Of a stretch of 64,000 nt of DNA, positions 1-8,921 are shown in pieces. Source of the stretch: Marinobacter sp. 1-4A. GTDB taxonomy: Bacteria; Pseudomonadota; Gammaproteobacteria; Pseudomonadales; Oleiphilaceae. The notes under the pieces are model-generated. The model was not told the DNA's origin. It worked only from the letters and a program-made list of their open reading frames with translations, and ran no database searches. The stretch covers positions 248,001 through 312,000 of the forward strand of contig NZ_VCGY01000005.1 of assembly GCF_016597725.1 (NCBI RefSeq), in the 5' to 3' direction. Position 1 is the stretch's first letter, and every line of letters begins with the position of its first letter. Made by a program: the position numbers and the translations under genes.

Positions 1-200
1 CTCAGCGATCCGTCTGCATAAAGCACCACATCAATACGGCGAGCATGGCCTGCCAAAGCCTCATCCACACTGTTGTCGATTACTTCCTGAGCCAAGTGGT
101 TCGGGCGGCTAGTGTCTGTATACATACCAGGGCGCTTGCGCACCGGATCCAGACCGCTCAGTACTTCAATGGCATCGGCGTTATATTGTTGCTCGCTCAT
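1..200 (-). CDS. parE: DNA topoisomerase IV subunit B, N-terminal part (cut by window edge)
   Basis: Reading leftward from the ATG at 198-200, the frame is open to the window edge and gives about 66 residues. It begins [20 protein letters not shown] and continues with RKRPGMYT, then [20 protein letters not shown]. That is the GHKL ATP-binding start of the GyrB/ParE family; the N and D of the DNSVDEA box are the usual Mg-ATP contacts. ParE with ParC decatenates replicated chromosomes. The ParE assignment over GyrB rests on the short N-terminus and the [16 protein letters not shown] wording typical of ParE; the rest of the gene lies outside the window. Confidence 0.88.
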   Translation of the reverse strand, partial: MSEQQYNADAIEVLSGLDPVRKRPGMYTDTSRPNHLAQEVIDNSVDEALAGHARRIDVVLYADGSL

Positions 201-282
201 AGGCTGGACGTAACTCCACGAGAAGGAAAATTCGATCCCATAGCTTATGGATTCATGGCCAAAGATCAACGGCTGATTTTTA

Positions 283-795
283 TTAGGGCTTTAAAACTAA
301 ATCCTGATCCCTAACACCCGACACCCGGATTTCCGACCAATCACTAGCAGGAACCGCCACCACTACGCAGGGCGATGTTATAACCTGAGCGGTCATGGTT
401 CCGGGCGCCGGCGAACGCATCGCCACCGCAAGCTGTAATGTGCTTGTGGTGCTCTGCGCAGAACTCAGGCTAAGGCTGTAACCGCTCGTTGGCCGTTCCC
501 CTAACGTGACAAACAGCAAGTGTTCTTTGGCGAGATCCACCTGTCGCAACTGCTGCACCGCCATATTCTGAGTTGGCAGATCAAGCATCTGCTGCAGCCG
601 CTCGGCAGTCTGAACATAGGCCAATCCGGGGCCCGTTAGCCCACAATGGGCTGACTGAGTAACCTGCCGCGCTAAGGGCGCATCGCGCTTATCCTCGGTA
701 ACATGGGAAGACGCACACCCTGCCAACAACGCAAGCCCGGCCACCAAAGAAGCTGATGGCACGCCTGCAAATACCCTTCTACATACAGAAATCAA
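283..795 (-). CDS. PrcB_C-domain lipoprotein coupled to the S8 protease
   Basis: 170 residues. A lipoprotein signal ends in LLAGC (Cys about 27). The C-terminal half matches the PrcB_C pattern: [23 protein letters not shown], a PAPGT segment, then TQ/TSP-like strands. In Treponema denticola PrcB is a lipoprotein partner of the dentilisin protease complex, so the pairing with the subtilisin just upstream is telling. The start appears to be TTG (793-795), whose last two bases overlap the protease TGA stop (792-794), which suggests translational coupling; no ATG exists before the lipobox. Role as protease partner, chaperone or inhibitor is inference. Confidence 0.72.
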   Translation of the reverse strand: MISVCRRVFAGVPSASLVAGLALLAGCASSHVTEDKRDAPLARQVTQSAHCGLTGPGLAYVQTAERLQQMLDLPTQNMAVQQLRQVDLAKEHLLFVTLGERPTSGYSLSLSSAQSTTSTLQLAVAMRSPAPGTMTAQVITSPCVVVAVPASDWSEIRVSGVRDQDLVLKP

Positions 796-3503
796 CGCTC
801 TGCTCCAATCAGTTTGTGGGCTGGCTCATGGCCAGAACCACTCTCTATTTGCTCTGGCAGAAGCTTATAGCCTCTAAACCCGGGGCGCGGCAATACGTTG
901 GGTGTCGCCGCCGAAATGGATGGGCGCGAATAGCTGGTTGTCATTTCTATACCTGTAAGCGATTGCCCCGGGCTGATAGTGATTTCCTGCCTAAGACCTG
1001 TTACCGGGTATTCCGCACAGGCTTCGCCCGCATGGCAAATCAACCCATCGTTATCCAGGTCAGATCCGGCCACCAAAATATAGTTACCGGGCGGAACCTC
1101 ATTGAGCGTTTGCGGCTCAACGCCGTCATCAGGTGCAAACGAAAACCGGTATTGCCCGTTATCAACCACCGCTGTCGTCTGAGCAACCGTCGTATAAAAG
1201 TCACCTTCCGACTCGGGATCAACCAATAAAACGAAGTGTCTGCCTGCATCACGAGCTTGCTGATCCGTTACCCTCTGGCCTATCACCGGGATTTCAAGCC
1301 TGCGCAACCTATCACTTTTGTATTCCACAACAATCGGTGCCCGTGTCGATATCCCAGCTTCAAGCGCTTCCGGGCGCAATGTTAGGGAAAGGATAAACTC
1401 CGTTCCAGTTGCCCCACTGGCAGGCGCGGAATCCAAACGCACCCAGGGTGCATTTACAGAGACAGACTCAATAGTTACAAGGCCCGGGTCGCTGCCATAA
1501 ACGCTCAAGGTCACGCTCGCGGAAGAAGATCCCTCCGACGACAAGCTTACAATGGCGGGGGACGATGCCAACAAATTGGGCACCACCGCCGTAGAGGCCG
1601 CCAAAGTGGACTTGCCTGCATCGAGAAGACCCCAGCCTCGATCCACAGTTTTGGCGCAGATTTCACGGCCACAATCCTGAAAGGTCAAGTCTCCAGCCAT
1701 TAACATGGCTCTCAGCCTGCCATGATCCAGAGCCGGATTGAGGCTCTTCATCAAAGCAAAAACCGCCGAGACATGCGGGGCCGCCATAGATGTTCCCTGT
1801 AAGCCTATGTAGGTCTCTTTCAGGGAGCCATTTATCAGACTGGCACTGGTGCTGCTGATCAAGTCACTGCGGCCGTCAGCGTTACCATCGCGGCTGGCAT
1901 CGCCGCCGGGTGCCGCCAAATCGATCCAGCTGCCGGAGTTCGAATAGGCCGACAGCTCACCTGCCCCATCAACAGCGCTTACAGAAAACACCTGATCATA
2001 GGCCGCTGGATAGGAGGCCAGCGTAGACGCAGAATTTCCCGCCGCCGCGACAAATACCACGCCTTTACTAACACCATCAGCAATGGCCTCATTCAACTGC
2101 GATTGAAAAGGAAGACCGCCCAAGCTCAGGTTAACAATATCAGCGCGGCGACTGTCACCAGCAGAGCCAGCAATCCAGCGCAAGGCCGCTAACAAATCCG
2201 CAGACGAACCTGTGCCCCCTTCACCCAGCACCCGAACAGGAAGCAACGAGGCGTTATATGCAATACCGGCTCCGCCTGCACCATTTACCGCAGCGGCAAT
2301 GGTACCTGACACATGGGTACCATGATAAACACTAGTGCCAACAGCGTTTCCTGGGTCTGAAGGGTTATTATCCCGCCCAGAAGGCAGATCAAAGTCGTTA
2401 TCAAACCCTGCGGATACGAAATCCGCACCACCAACAACGTTTGCATCCAACTCGCTGTGCCAGTTACCCGGCTCGCCGTACAACCCCGTGTCCATCACTG
2501 CAACGGTAACACCAGCACCGCCGTCACTGGCTAATTGCCAGGCGGTTGGAGCGTTTACCAACTCATAGTGCCACTGCTGCCCTACAGACGGATGGTTATA
2601 TAGCGGCTCATTTAGCGGCGTTGTGTTCATCGCCCTCATTTTGTAGTTGGGTGTAGCCGATGCCACATCCGCACGCTTGCTCAGTGCACGAACCCACTCA
2701 AGAGTCGAGTCTTGTGTTTGCAAGCCACTATTGCGCAACGCCTGAGCCGGTGCTTGCACCAGCCAAACACCCGGCGACAGCTCCCGCTTGGGCTCCATGC
2801 TTTCTTGTGGCCCAAACGAGTGTTGGGACATCTGGCTCATTCCCTGCTTAAACTCAACAATGGCCTCGGAATCGACAAAGTCGTGATCTGGCCACTCAAA
2901 CCCAGCCGATAAAGCATTACCTGCTGTGGATGTCGATAGAATATAGAGCATGGGCTCGAAACCGGTCGCCTCAACAGCCAAGCTGTAAGAGCCTGCTGGC
3001 TCCGTCTCCGGTAGTGAAATCTGGACCGGGTCTGATTGGTTACCCGTAGACGCGGTGGCAATAAGACGATTACCTGTGAACAGAGACAATCTCAGCGGTG
3101 ATGGGCCCTGACTGGTAGCAAACGGCTGAAGGGAAATACTCTGCTCTGCATGCAAAGGCAGAGTAAAAATATCAACAGGGTCTGCGGGGTAAACATTCCC
3201 AAGCCCATCGCCCGCGCCGGAATAGACTCCGAACGCAGGGCTCACATAACCCGCAAGAACAAATTCCGGAGGCAGAAGTTGCGCATCAGACTCGGGAGAA
3301 GCACCCAGTGCCAACGTTTCTCCATCGTCGGCATCGACCCGGGTTCCGGCTTCGATAGCGATACTGCCCGATAGCGCAACATCGCCCGGTGTTCGCCCAA
3401 TGCTTCCGGAACTTCCGTCACAACCCCAAAGAGCCACAATCAGCCCCGCCAGAATTGAACACTTTAAAAACGTCGCTGCCATTGCGTGAGCAGGCATTCG
3501 CAC
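792..3503 (-). CDS. Lipid-anchored S8 (subtilisin-like) serine peptidase
   Basis: 903 residues from a GTG at 3501-3503; an in-frame ATG two codons later is an equally good start. The signal peptide ends in the lipobox ALWGC (Cys28), so it should be lipidated. Residues about 80-200 look like a beta-rich pre-peptidase domain, about 210-300 like an inhibitor-type propeptide. The catalytic triad is visible: Asp338 in VAVMDTG, His394 in YHGTHVSG, Ser572 in GTSMAAPHVSA. Two Cys pairs around FQDCGREICAK may form a disulfide. The C-terminal 280 residues are beta-sandwich-like, with a DxDxDG-type acidic stretch (SDLDNDGLICHAGEAC). Likely a surface or periplasm-facing protease, co-translated with the PrcB-like lipoprotein. 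Confidence 0.9.
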   Translation of the reverse strand: MRMPAHAMAATFLKCSILAGLIVALWGCDGSSGSIGRTPGDVALSGSIAIEAGTRVDADDGETLALGASPESDAQLLPPEFVLAGYVSPAFGVYSGAGDGLGNVYPADPVDIFTLPLHAEQSISLQPFATSQGPSPLRLSLFTGNRLIATASTGNQSDPVQISLPETEPAGSYSLAVEATGFEPMLYILSTSTAGNALSAGFEWPDHDFVDSEAIVEFKQGMSQMSQHSFGPQESMEPKRELSPGVWLVQAPAQALRNSGLQTQDSTLEWVRALSKRADVASATPNYKMRAMNTTPLNEPLYNHPSVGQQWHYELVNAPTAWQLASDGGAGVTVAVMDTGLYGEPGNWHSELDANVVGGADFVSAGFDNDFDLPSGRDNNPSDPGNAVGTSVYHGTHVSGTIAAAVNGAGGAGIAYNASLLPVRVLGEGGTGSSADLLAALRWIAGSAGDSRRADIVNLSLGGLPFQSQLNEAIADGVSKGVVFVAAAGNSASTLASYPAAYDQVFSVSAVDGAGELSAYSNSGSWIDLAAPGGDASRDGNADGRSDLISSTSASLINGSLKETYIGLQGTSMAAPHVSAVFALMKSLNPALDHGRLRAMLMAGDLTFQDCGREICAKTVDRGWGLLDAGKSTLAASTAVVPNLLASSPAIVSLSSEGSSSASVTLSVYGSDPGLVTIESVSVNAPWVRLDSAPASGATGTEFILSLTLRPEALEAGISTRAPIVVEYKSDRLRRLEIPVIGQRVTDQQARDAGRHFVLLVDPESEGDFYTTVAQTTAVVDNGQYRFSFAPDDGVEPQTLNEVPPGNYILVAGSDLDNDGLICHAGEACAEYPVTGLRQEITISPGQSLTGIEMTTSYSRPSISAATPNVLPRPGFRGYKLLPEQIESGSGHEPAHKLIGAER

Positions 3504-3554
3504 TAGCCCCTGTTTTGATGTGCCATCAAGTATACGCTACACGGCCCTTCCCAG

Positions 3555-3584
3555 ATGCCGAGAGCTGCTTAATCACTCTGGCAT
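3555..3584. repeat. Inverted repeat between the protease gene and the TRAP operon end
   Basis: ATGCC(G)AGAG pairs with CTCTGGCAT across a 11-nt loop, with one bulged G. It lies in the 100-nt gap between the S8 protease start and the TRAP terminator. It could be an operator for the protease gene or a second 3' hairpin of the TRAP transcript; nothing decides between these. Confidence 0.4.
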
Positions 3585-3595
3585 GATTCTACATA

Positions 3596-3634
3596 AATAA
3601 AAAAGCCGCCTTAGGAAACTTTCCGAAGGCGGCT
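3596..3634 (-). terminator. Intrinsic terminator of the TRAP operon
   Basis: Read on the minus strand, AGCCGCCTT and AAGGCGGCT form a 9-bp stem, extended inside by GGAA/TTCC, followed by a run of T. It starts 21 nt after the permease stop. Confidence 0.85.
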
Positions 3635-3654
3635 CTTACATCTCACGGTAAAAC

Positions 3655-5706
3655 TCAAGTCGCGTAGAACAACATAGGCACGAAGGCGACCAGCAGCAAG
3701 GTTGGCCCCATAACCGCAATAGGTAACAGGAGCCGCTCGTAGCGATGCCAGAAGGAGCCAACACGTTCAGCCGCCAGCACTTCGTTTTCTCCAACCACCT
3801 GCCGGGTAAGGAGGTGGTTCAACGCCACAGGCGGGCTGAGGTAACCCAGCTCAAACGCTACCAAGCAAACAATCCAGAAATGCAAAGGATCAATGCCCAG
3901 TTGAATAGCTGGCTGTGCCACGGTTGCCGACACCAGTATGACCGCGCCAAACGGATCCATAACCATACCGATAACCGTCAACATGAGCACGATCACAAAC
4001 ATCGCAAGCCAGGGACTGGTTAGATGCTCAGGGAAAAGCGTATGAACAATCTCAGAACGTTCAAGAATACCCCCTAAACAAATCGAAAAACCGATCAATG
4101 CCAGCAAAGCGCCAATATGCACGGCCGAATCGCTGGCTGCAGTGCAGCTTCGGCCCCAGAAGGCTTGGGTGCGGGTTTCGTTGTCTCCACGGCTGCTACT
4201 ATTGGCATCGAGAAACACCAGAGCAAGCATGACCAAAGGCAGGATCAAGGGAGCACTGTATTCGTTGAAAGATAGGCCAAGCACAAAGTAGATAGCGAAT
4301 ATAACTGCCGCAGCCACCGCCACGTATGGCAGCAGGGGTTTGAGTTGTTGCAGCGATGCGTTGAAAGCGCCCGGAGCCGGTCGTGGCCGCCAGTTGCCTT
4401 CCGTTTTGCATACGATGATCGAGAACAGGGTGGCCGACATAATGAACACCCAAAAGCCCCAACCATACATTTCAGTGGTCGTGACTTCCTTGTTCAAAGC
4501 TGCGACAACCACAATCAACAAGCAGGGGTTCAAAACAACACCGAGACTCCCGGACATCGCCGTTGTTGCCAACGCCAGCTGCCGCCCAGCCCCTGCCCTG
4601 CGCAACTCATCGTAGACCACGCCGCCGACAGCAAGAATGAAAATACCGGAGGCACCGGTAAACGCCGTGGGAAAAGCTGTCGCAAAGATAATCACAGAGG
4701 CCAGCATGGGGGCAGGCAAGTTATAGGGCTTGATGACGTTCAGCAGTAACTCTGGCAAGCGGGTCTGTTTAAGAACCATGCCCACCAGAACATAGAGCCC
4801 GATGTTGATAAACATCGACGACAGGTTGGACATCATGCCGAAGTAAATAGCCAGCCCTGATGCATAGCCATCAACAAAGAAAAAGTAGGCCATGGCTATC
4901 AGGCCCATGGTGCAATACAGCGGCAACACCAAACCCGAGGACAGAGCCAACCCGCCAGGCTTTATATGCTTGGGCACGTAAAGAAAACGAAAGGCGTTGA
5001 CCACCATGAACAAGCCGAACACGCCTGTCCAAGCATACTGAAGTATGACTGTAGACTCGGCCCCGGGCGAGCTTGCCAACCGGCCCAAATAGGCGTTCAT
5101 CGAGAAGACCATCATGCCATTAACCGCGAACTGCACCGCCTGGCTCAAGCGCCACTCTGACCGGTTTCTGGGCAGCCGCAGTGCAATATGGTCGGCATCC
5201 ATAGCTGCCACCGCCGCCGCCATCGCGAAGATTGCGATAAACAGGTACTTGGTTAGCTCAATGTTATCCAGCAGAAACCCCGCCAACCCTTGCTCAACGG
5301 TCTTGAAAGCGCCCAGCGCAGGCGTAGCATGCTCAAGATTATTCTGATAGGCCGCATGTTGATCCGCGCACAGGGCAAGATTTCGTTCCAGCGAGGTGCG
5401 AATAGCGTTGGGGTTCGGTGGGGAGTCAAACAGATCGTCCGGGTCCGGCTTATACGCCGCGACCCGCTTGCGAACCTCTGCGTCCACATTCATCTCCAAA
5501 CGACACGACGGCTCTGTGGCATCTGGATTCAGCAGATAATAGTTCGGCCATGTTTGCTCACCAATCCAAAGCAAGCGCGAGTGAAGCGAGTTACCCATGC
5601 CGAGGAGCAGAGTAAAAAACAGCAGCAACAACAAAATGGCCCCATGCATTTTATGCACGGGGTAAAGGGCTCTTGCGGCTGGTGCGGTTATGGCTTGCCA
5701 ATTCAT
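3655..5706 (-). CDS. Fused TRAP transporter permease (DctQ-DctM type)
   Basis: 683 residues, longer than a plain DctM (about 430). A first membrane helix (about 23-42) is followed by a roughly 100-residue extracytoplasmic insert, then a four-helix DctQ-like part (about 150-280) and the DctM/SLC-like large permease (about 290-680) with signature stretches such as FPTAFTGASGIFILAVGG, TTAMSGSLGVVLNPCLL and FELGYLSPPVALNHLL. It would drive sodium-coupled uptake of an organic acid or similar solute captured by the binding protein encoded 15 nt upstream. The substrate cannot be read from sequence. The insert, rich in charged residues and Cys (EPSCRLEM, NLALCADQ), is unusual. Confidence 0.85.
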   Translation of the reverse strand: MNWQAITAPAARALYPVHKMHGAILLLLLFFTLLLGMGNSLHSRLLWIGEQTWPNYYLLNPDATEPSCRLEMNVDAEVRKRVAAYKPDPDDLFDSPPNPNAIRTSLERNLALCADQHAAYQNNLEHATPALGAFKTVEQGLAGFLLDNIELTKYLFIAIFAMAAAVAAMDADHIALRLPRNRSEWRLSQAVQFAVNGMMVFSMNAYLGRLASSPGAESTVILQYAWTGVFGLFMVVNAFRFLYVPKHIKPGGLALSSGLVLPLYCTMGLIAMAYFFFVDGYASGLAIYFGMMSNLSSMFINIGLYVLVGMVLKQTRLPELLLNVIKPYNLPAPMLASVIIFATAFPTAFTGASGIFILAVGGVVYDELRRAGAGRQLALATTAMSGSLGVVLNPCLLIVVVAALNKEVTTTEMYGWGFWVFIMSATLFSIIVCKTEGNWRPRPAPGAFNASLQQLKPLLPYVAVAAAVIFAIYFVLGLSFNEYSAPLILPLVMLALVFLDANSSSRGDNETRTQAFWGRSCTAASDSAVHIGALLALIGFSICLGGILERSEIVHTLFPEHLTSPWLAMFVIVLMLTVIGMVMDPFGAVILVSATVAQPAIQLGIDPLHFWIVCLVAFELGYLSPPVALNHLLTRQVVGENEVLAAERVGSFWHRYERLLLPIAVMGPTLLLVAFVPMLFYAT

Positions 5707-5721
5707 GGGTAGTCCGCCCTA

Positions 5722-6732
5722 TTATTCCCGGTTTTCCGAGGTACATTCCGAAGCAGACGGGTTACTGGCACAGCGAATTTTGCTCAGCAGGCTCAGCATT
5801 TTGGGATGGTAAACATCGGGTGCTCCGTTTAGGCCGTCACGCATTTCAATTCGGTTCTGACGGAACATTTCCTGATACCCCTGAACGTCTTTCTCAGGAA
5901 TGCGAACCCACTTTTCTTCCGGAATCGCCGCTTCCTGATTGCTAATCAGGTTCATTGCCTGCGGGTACATATCCCAGGCTACTTGACGAGAAGCTTGGGC
6001 GGTTTTGTCGTCAAGAACGCCTTCGCGGGCGATGACCTGAATAGTAAGCTGGGCCAAGGGGTAGTCCACAATACCGCCGGTATCACCTATACCCTTGTAG
6101 AGTTCGAGCGCTTCATAAGCGAATGCCGGTGCGTAAGCGGTATCTACGGAACCGTTATTAAACTTGCCAGCAAAGTTGGTGATGTCTGAAGGCACCACGG
6201 TTGCCTTAACAAAGTTCACCATGTGAATGGCGTCTTTCTGGTAGTCCAGAGTCGCCATCCGCTTGCCCGCTAAGTCGCCCGCAGTATCCATGCTGCGGTC
6301 GTTAACAAACAAATACCCGGCGCCAGCTGGCACAATACCCAGCACCTCATAACCATCCTGCTTCATAAGCGGTGCAGCCTTGGCTTGCGCCAAAGTCGCA
6401 AGAAGCGTTTTAAGGTCATCGTAAGTAGGGAGCGCACCAACGGCACTAACGGTTCCCGTAAAACGGTTAAAAGGTCTGGTGCGAAGGTCTGTCGCAGCAA
6501 CGGCATCACACTGGCCCGCGTTGAAGTCGCCTACCGCAACACCTTCATCGGTGTAAGGCTTCAGATCAAAGTCTACGCCATGAGATTTCATCTCTAGGGC
6601 GTAGTCCTTAACCATGTTGAACATGTCACCGTTTGCGCCAATGACATCAAAGACGCACATTTTTACGGTTTGAGCTGAAGCCAAAGGCGCTATGGCAGCG
6701 AGAGTCATGGCGGTAAGGGATTTGCGGATCAT
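5722..6732 (-). CDS. Putative solute-binding protein (AdeT1/2-like)
   Basis: 336 residues with a Sec signal peptide (MIRKSLTAMTLAAIAPLASA) and a strong AGGAGG ribosome site 7 nt before the ATG. The mature part begins VKMCVFDVIGANGDMFNM and has FNAGQCDAVAATDLRTRPFN and a DYQKDAIHMVNFV segment, the pattern of the family annotated as putative solute-binding protein, some members of which were named AdeT in Acinetobacter and tied to efflux. Here the neighbours (fused TRAP permease downstream, lipoprotein upstream) favour a periplasmic binding protein of a TRAP system. The ligand is unknown. Confidence 0.78.
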   Translation of the reverse strand: MIRKSLTAMTLAAIAPLASAQTVKMCVFDVIGANGDMFNMVKDYALEMKSHGVDFDLKPYTDEGVAVGDFNAGQCDAVAATDLRTRPFNRFTGTVSAVGALPTYDDLKTLLATLAQAKAAPLMKQDGYEVLGIVPAGAGYLFVNDRSMDTAGDLAGKRMATLDYQKDAIHMVNFVKATVVPSDITNFAGKFNNGSVDTAYAPAFAYEALELYKGIGDTGGIVDYPLAQLTIQVIAREGVLDDKTAQASRQVAWDMYPQAMNLISNQEAAIPEEKWVRIPEKDVQGYQEMFRQNRIEMRDGLNGAPDVYHPKMLSLLSKIRCASNPSASECTSENRE

Positions 6733-6806
6733 AACGACCTCCTAGTCATTCTTGTGTTTGTATTGAGTTTATTAGACGGCCGACTACTGCCACCGGCGCT
6801 AACCAA

Positions 6807-7868
6807 TCAGAGCAATCCATCCAGACTCATGGTTTCAATATTTTCGGTGTTGCGTTCCGGGCTCATTTTTCCGAAGAACGACTGTGGCGTGCGGTAGCCG
6901 TACTCAGCTGTCCAGTGCTTGTCTGAGGAAAACCGAATGATGTTCTCGGCCACATAGTCGGCCAAGCGATACTTCTCCCACACTTCAATGGTGTCGTTCG
7001 CCTCTACAAAGCGGTGAATAACGTCAGCTAAAATATCCGTGCGACCAAAGGTTTCCGCAGCAACCGCTTCAAGGGCCATGGAAGCGCGCATACCCGAGCG
7101 CACACCCAGGGCCGAACTGTTTTCAAGCACCTGCCAAGGGTCGGGGGACTGTTCTGGGCGGGTGTCCGGTAACAATAACCAAACCATCGCGCGCACAGCG
7201 TTGGGCAGCCCACCGGTTTTATCGTTATCAATACAAGTTGCGGCGCGCTCGGCTTGCGGCGCGATGTTGCGTGGTATGCCTGCCCGGGCGCCGGAATTGG
7301 CATCGTTCACAACCGCCTGCAAACCCGTGAGCAAACCAAGCAGAAAGGTTATCTCGTCCTGCTCACTTTCCAGAGTTGGGCATTCAAGAGGTTCTTTGGA
7401 AGGGTCGAAATCGTATGCCGCCATAGCCCGGAGGAAAGCCAACTGGCGACGCTTAGCGGTGAGTGCATACAAGCGTTTGGAACGCTCGCGGGCATCTTTG
7501 GCAACAGGCACATCGCCTTCGAAATCTGCCCGCAAATAGGCGAGTTCAGCTTCCCAGGCTTCGTACTCCATACAATTGGCGGCCAGCAGCATCAACAACG
7601 AACCACTGGTATCCGGTGCGTCGTTGATCCGCGAGAAAGAATAGAGCAAGGGGTCAATCCCTTCCCCAAGAGCGCAGGCCATTTCCGGATCGGACATCTG
7701 CATGACATAAGGGGTGGCTTCACCCTCAGAGTAATTTGCCAATACAAATCCGGTCGTTTTGTAGATCGGGTGTAAAGAGCAGCCGGTAAACAAAACCGCT
7801 GTTGCCAGTAAAACCAAATTGTTACGCACCGCCACCAGACGGCTGGCCTGTGTTGCCAGTATGGACAT
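6807..7868 (-). CDS. Lipoprotein, candidate TRAP T-component (TatT-like)
   Basis: The ATG at 7866-7868 is preceded by AGGGTGA at the right distance; the longer frame from a GTG at 7913 has no such site. This gives 353 residues with the lipobox LFTGC (Cys about 30). The rest is helical and alanine/leucine-rich, with MSDPEMACALGEGIDPLLYS, compatible with the TPR-like TatT lipoproteins that accompany some TRAP transporters. I base the TatT call on its place as first gene of the TRAP operon, the lipobox and general helical character, not on a diagnostic motif. An unrelated lipoprotein of unknown function remains possible. Confidence 0.55.
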   Translation of the reverse strand: MSILATQASRLVAVRNNLVLLATAVLFTGCSLHPIYKTTGFVLANYSEGEATPYVMQMSDPEMACALGEGIDPLLYSFSRINDAPDTSGSLLMLLAANCMEYEAWEAELAYLRADFEGDVPVAKDARERSKRLYALTAKRRQLAFLRAMAAYDFDPSKEPLECPTLESEQDEITFLLGLLTGLQAVVNDANSGARAGIPRNIAPQAERAATCIDNDKTGGLPNAVRAMVWLLLPDTRPEQSPDPWQVLENSSALGVRSGMRASMALEAVAAETFGRTDILADVIHRFVEANDTIEVWEKYRLADYVAENIIRFSSDKHWTAEYGYRTPQSFFGKMSPERNTENIETMSLDGLL

Positions 7869-8150
7869 CGTTAAGTCACCCTGATCTGCATTATTTTTAT
7901 CAGTATGAAGCACAGTCAGTTCTGTGATTCTGGTGGCAAGAGTGCGTTCAAAGAGGCGTTACAAAAATGGCTCGTTTGCCGAACCGCTTGTGCCTATCAG
8001 GCCAATGGCCTGAAATGGGAAGCTTTCTATTGATATATATTTATTTAAAACAACAAGATAGAGATAAACAAAAAAATAACTCGCACTCGAACATTTTGTT
8101 ACAAACTGACGACTGGCTCTCATAATGACCGGCCTGCAAGAACAGCGTTT

Positions 8151-8798
8151 TTAGCTCAAGCCCAACATAGCCACTACCTGATCGGTTAGGCCATTCTGGG
8201 TCAAGCCACCGCGGTCTGGGCGGTACCAAGTAACGGTCCAGCTCAGCGCACCCGTCAACATACGGCGCACTATAAAGGGATCGGCAACGAGGGCGCCTTC
8301 CTCTTTCAAGCCGGTCAACACATCCAGCCACAAAGCCTCGTAAATATCACGAAGCTTTAGCACTTCGGCCCGGGAGGCTTCCGAGAGGCTGCGCCATTCA
8401 AATACCAGAACAGCCATGGCTTCTCCGGTTTGGCCATTAATCGATTCCAGCTCAGCACTTACCAGTGCTCTCAACTTCTCCCGGTTGGAATTAGCCGAAC
8501 TCATTGCAGCCTGCATTAAGGCGGTGTTCAGCCTAATGGTTTCTACCATCACCGCTTTTAATATTTCTTCTTTGGTGCGGAAGTGATGAAACAAGCTTCC
8601 GGACTGAATGCCAACGGCGGCCGCCAAGTCCCTCACTGTAGTGCGCTCATACCCCTTCTCACGAAAAAGGCGGGCAGCTTCTCGAAGCAGTCGTCCACGG
8701 GCACTTTCGGGATCTGAAACCAGATTTTCAGCAACGAGTGATTGGAGAATGTTGTCTTGATTCACAGGTAATTCCAGCGGCTTTAAAAGAACCGACAT
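8151..8798 (-). CDS. atuR: TetR-family repressor of the atu operon
   Basis: 215 residues. An N-terminal helix-turn-helix (about 35-80) reads LLREAARLFREKGYERTTVR, then DLAAAVGIQSGSLFHHFRTKEEIL, the standard TetR DNA-binding domain. The C-terminal ligand domain is like those of acyl-CoA-responsive TetR regulators. It is divergent from atuA, 123 bp apart, and the gene order matches atuR-atuABCDEFGH of Pseudomonas aeruginosa. In that organism AtuR represses the operon and is relieved during growth on citronellol or geraniol; that the same holds here is inference from synteny and the operator in the shared gap. Confidence 0.85.
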   Translation of the reverse strand: MSVLLKPLELPVNQDNILQSLVAENLVSDPESARGRLLREAARLFREKGYERTTVRDLAAAVGIQSGSLFHHFRTKEEILKAVMVETIRLNTALMQAAMSSANSNREKLRALVSAELESINGQTGEAMAVLVFEWRSLSEASRAEVLKLRDIYEALWLDVLTGLKEEGALVADPFIVRRMLTGALSWTVTWYRPDRGGLTQNGLTDQVVAMLGLS

Positions 8799-8817
8799 TC
8801 TACCTGAGATTTACCTG

Positions 8818-8847
8818 TTTACAAACCAAGCGCTTGCTTGGTATGGT
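8818..8847 (+). promoter_or_regulatory. atuA promoter with embedded TetR operator
   Basis: A -35 TTTACA (8818-8823) and a -10 TATGGT (8842-8847) are 18 bp apart. The spacer and first -10 base hold the inverted repeat ACCAAGC-GCTT-GCTTGGT (8825-8842), a typical TetR-family operator. A repressor here would block RNA polymerase directly. Confidence 0.72.
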
Positions 8848-8921
8848 TCATTCATCGGTTAATCGTTTGCCAGCACACACACCTGTGCGCTCAGGCCAAC
8901 ACAGCAACAGGATGCACAAAC

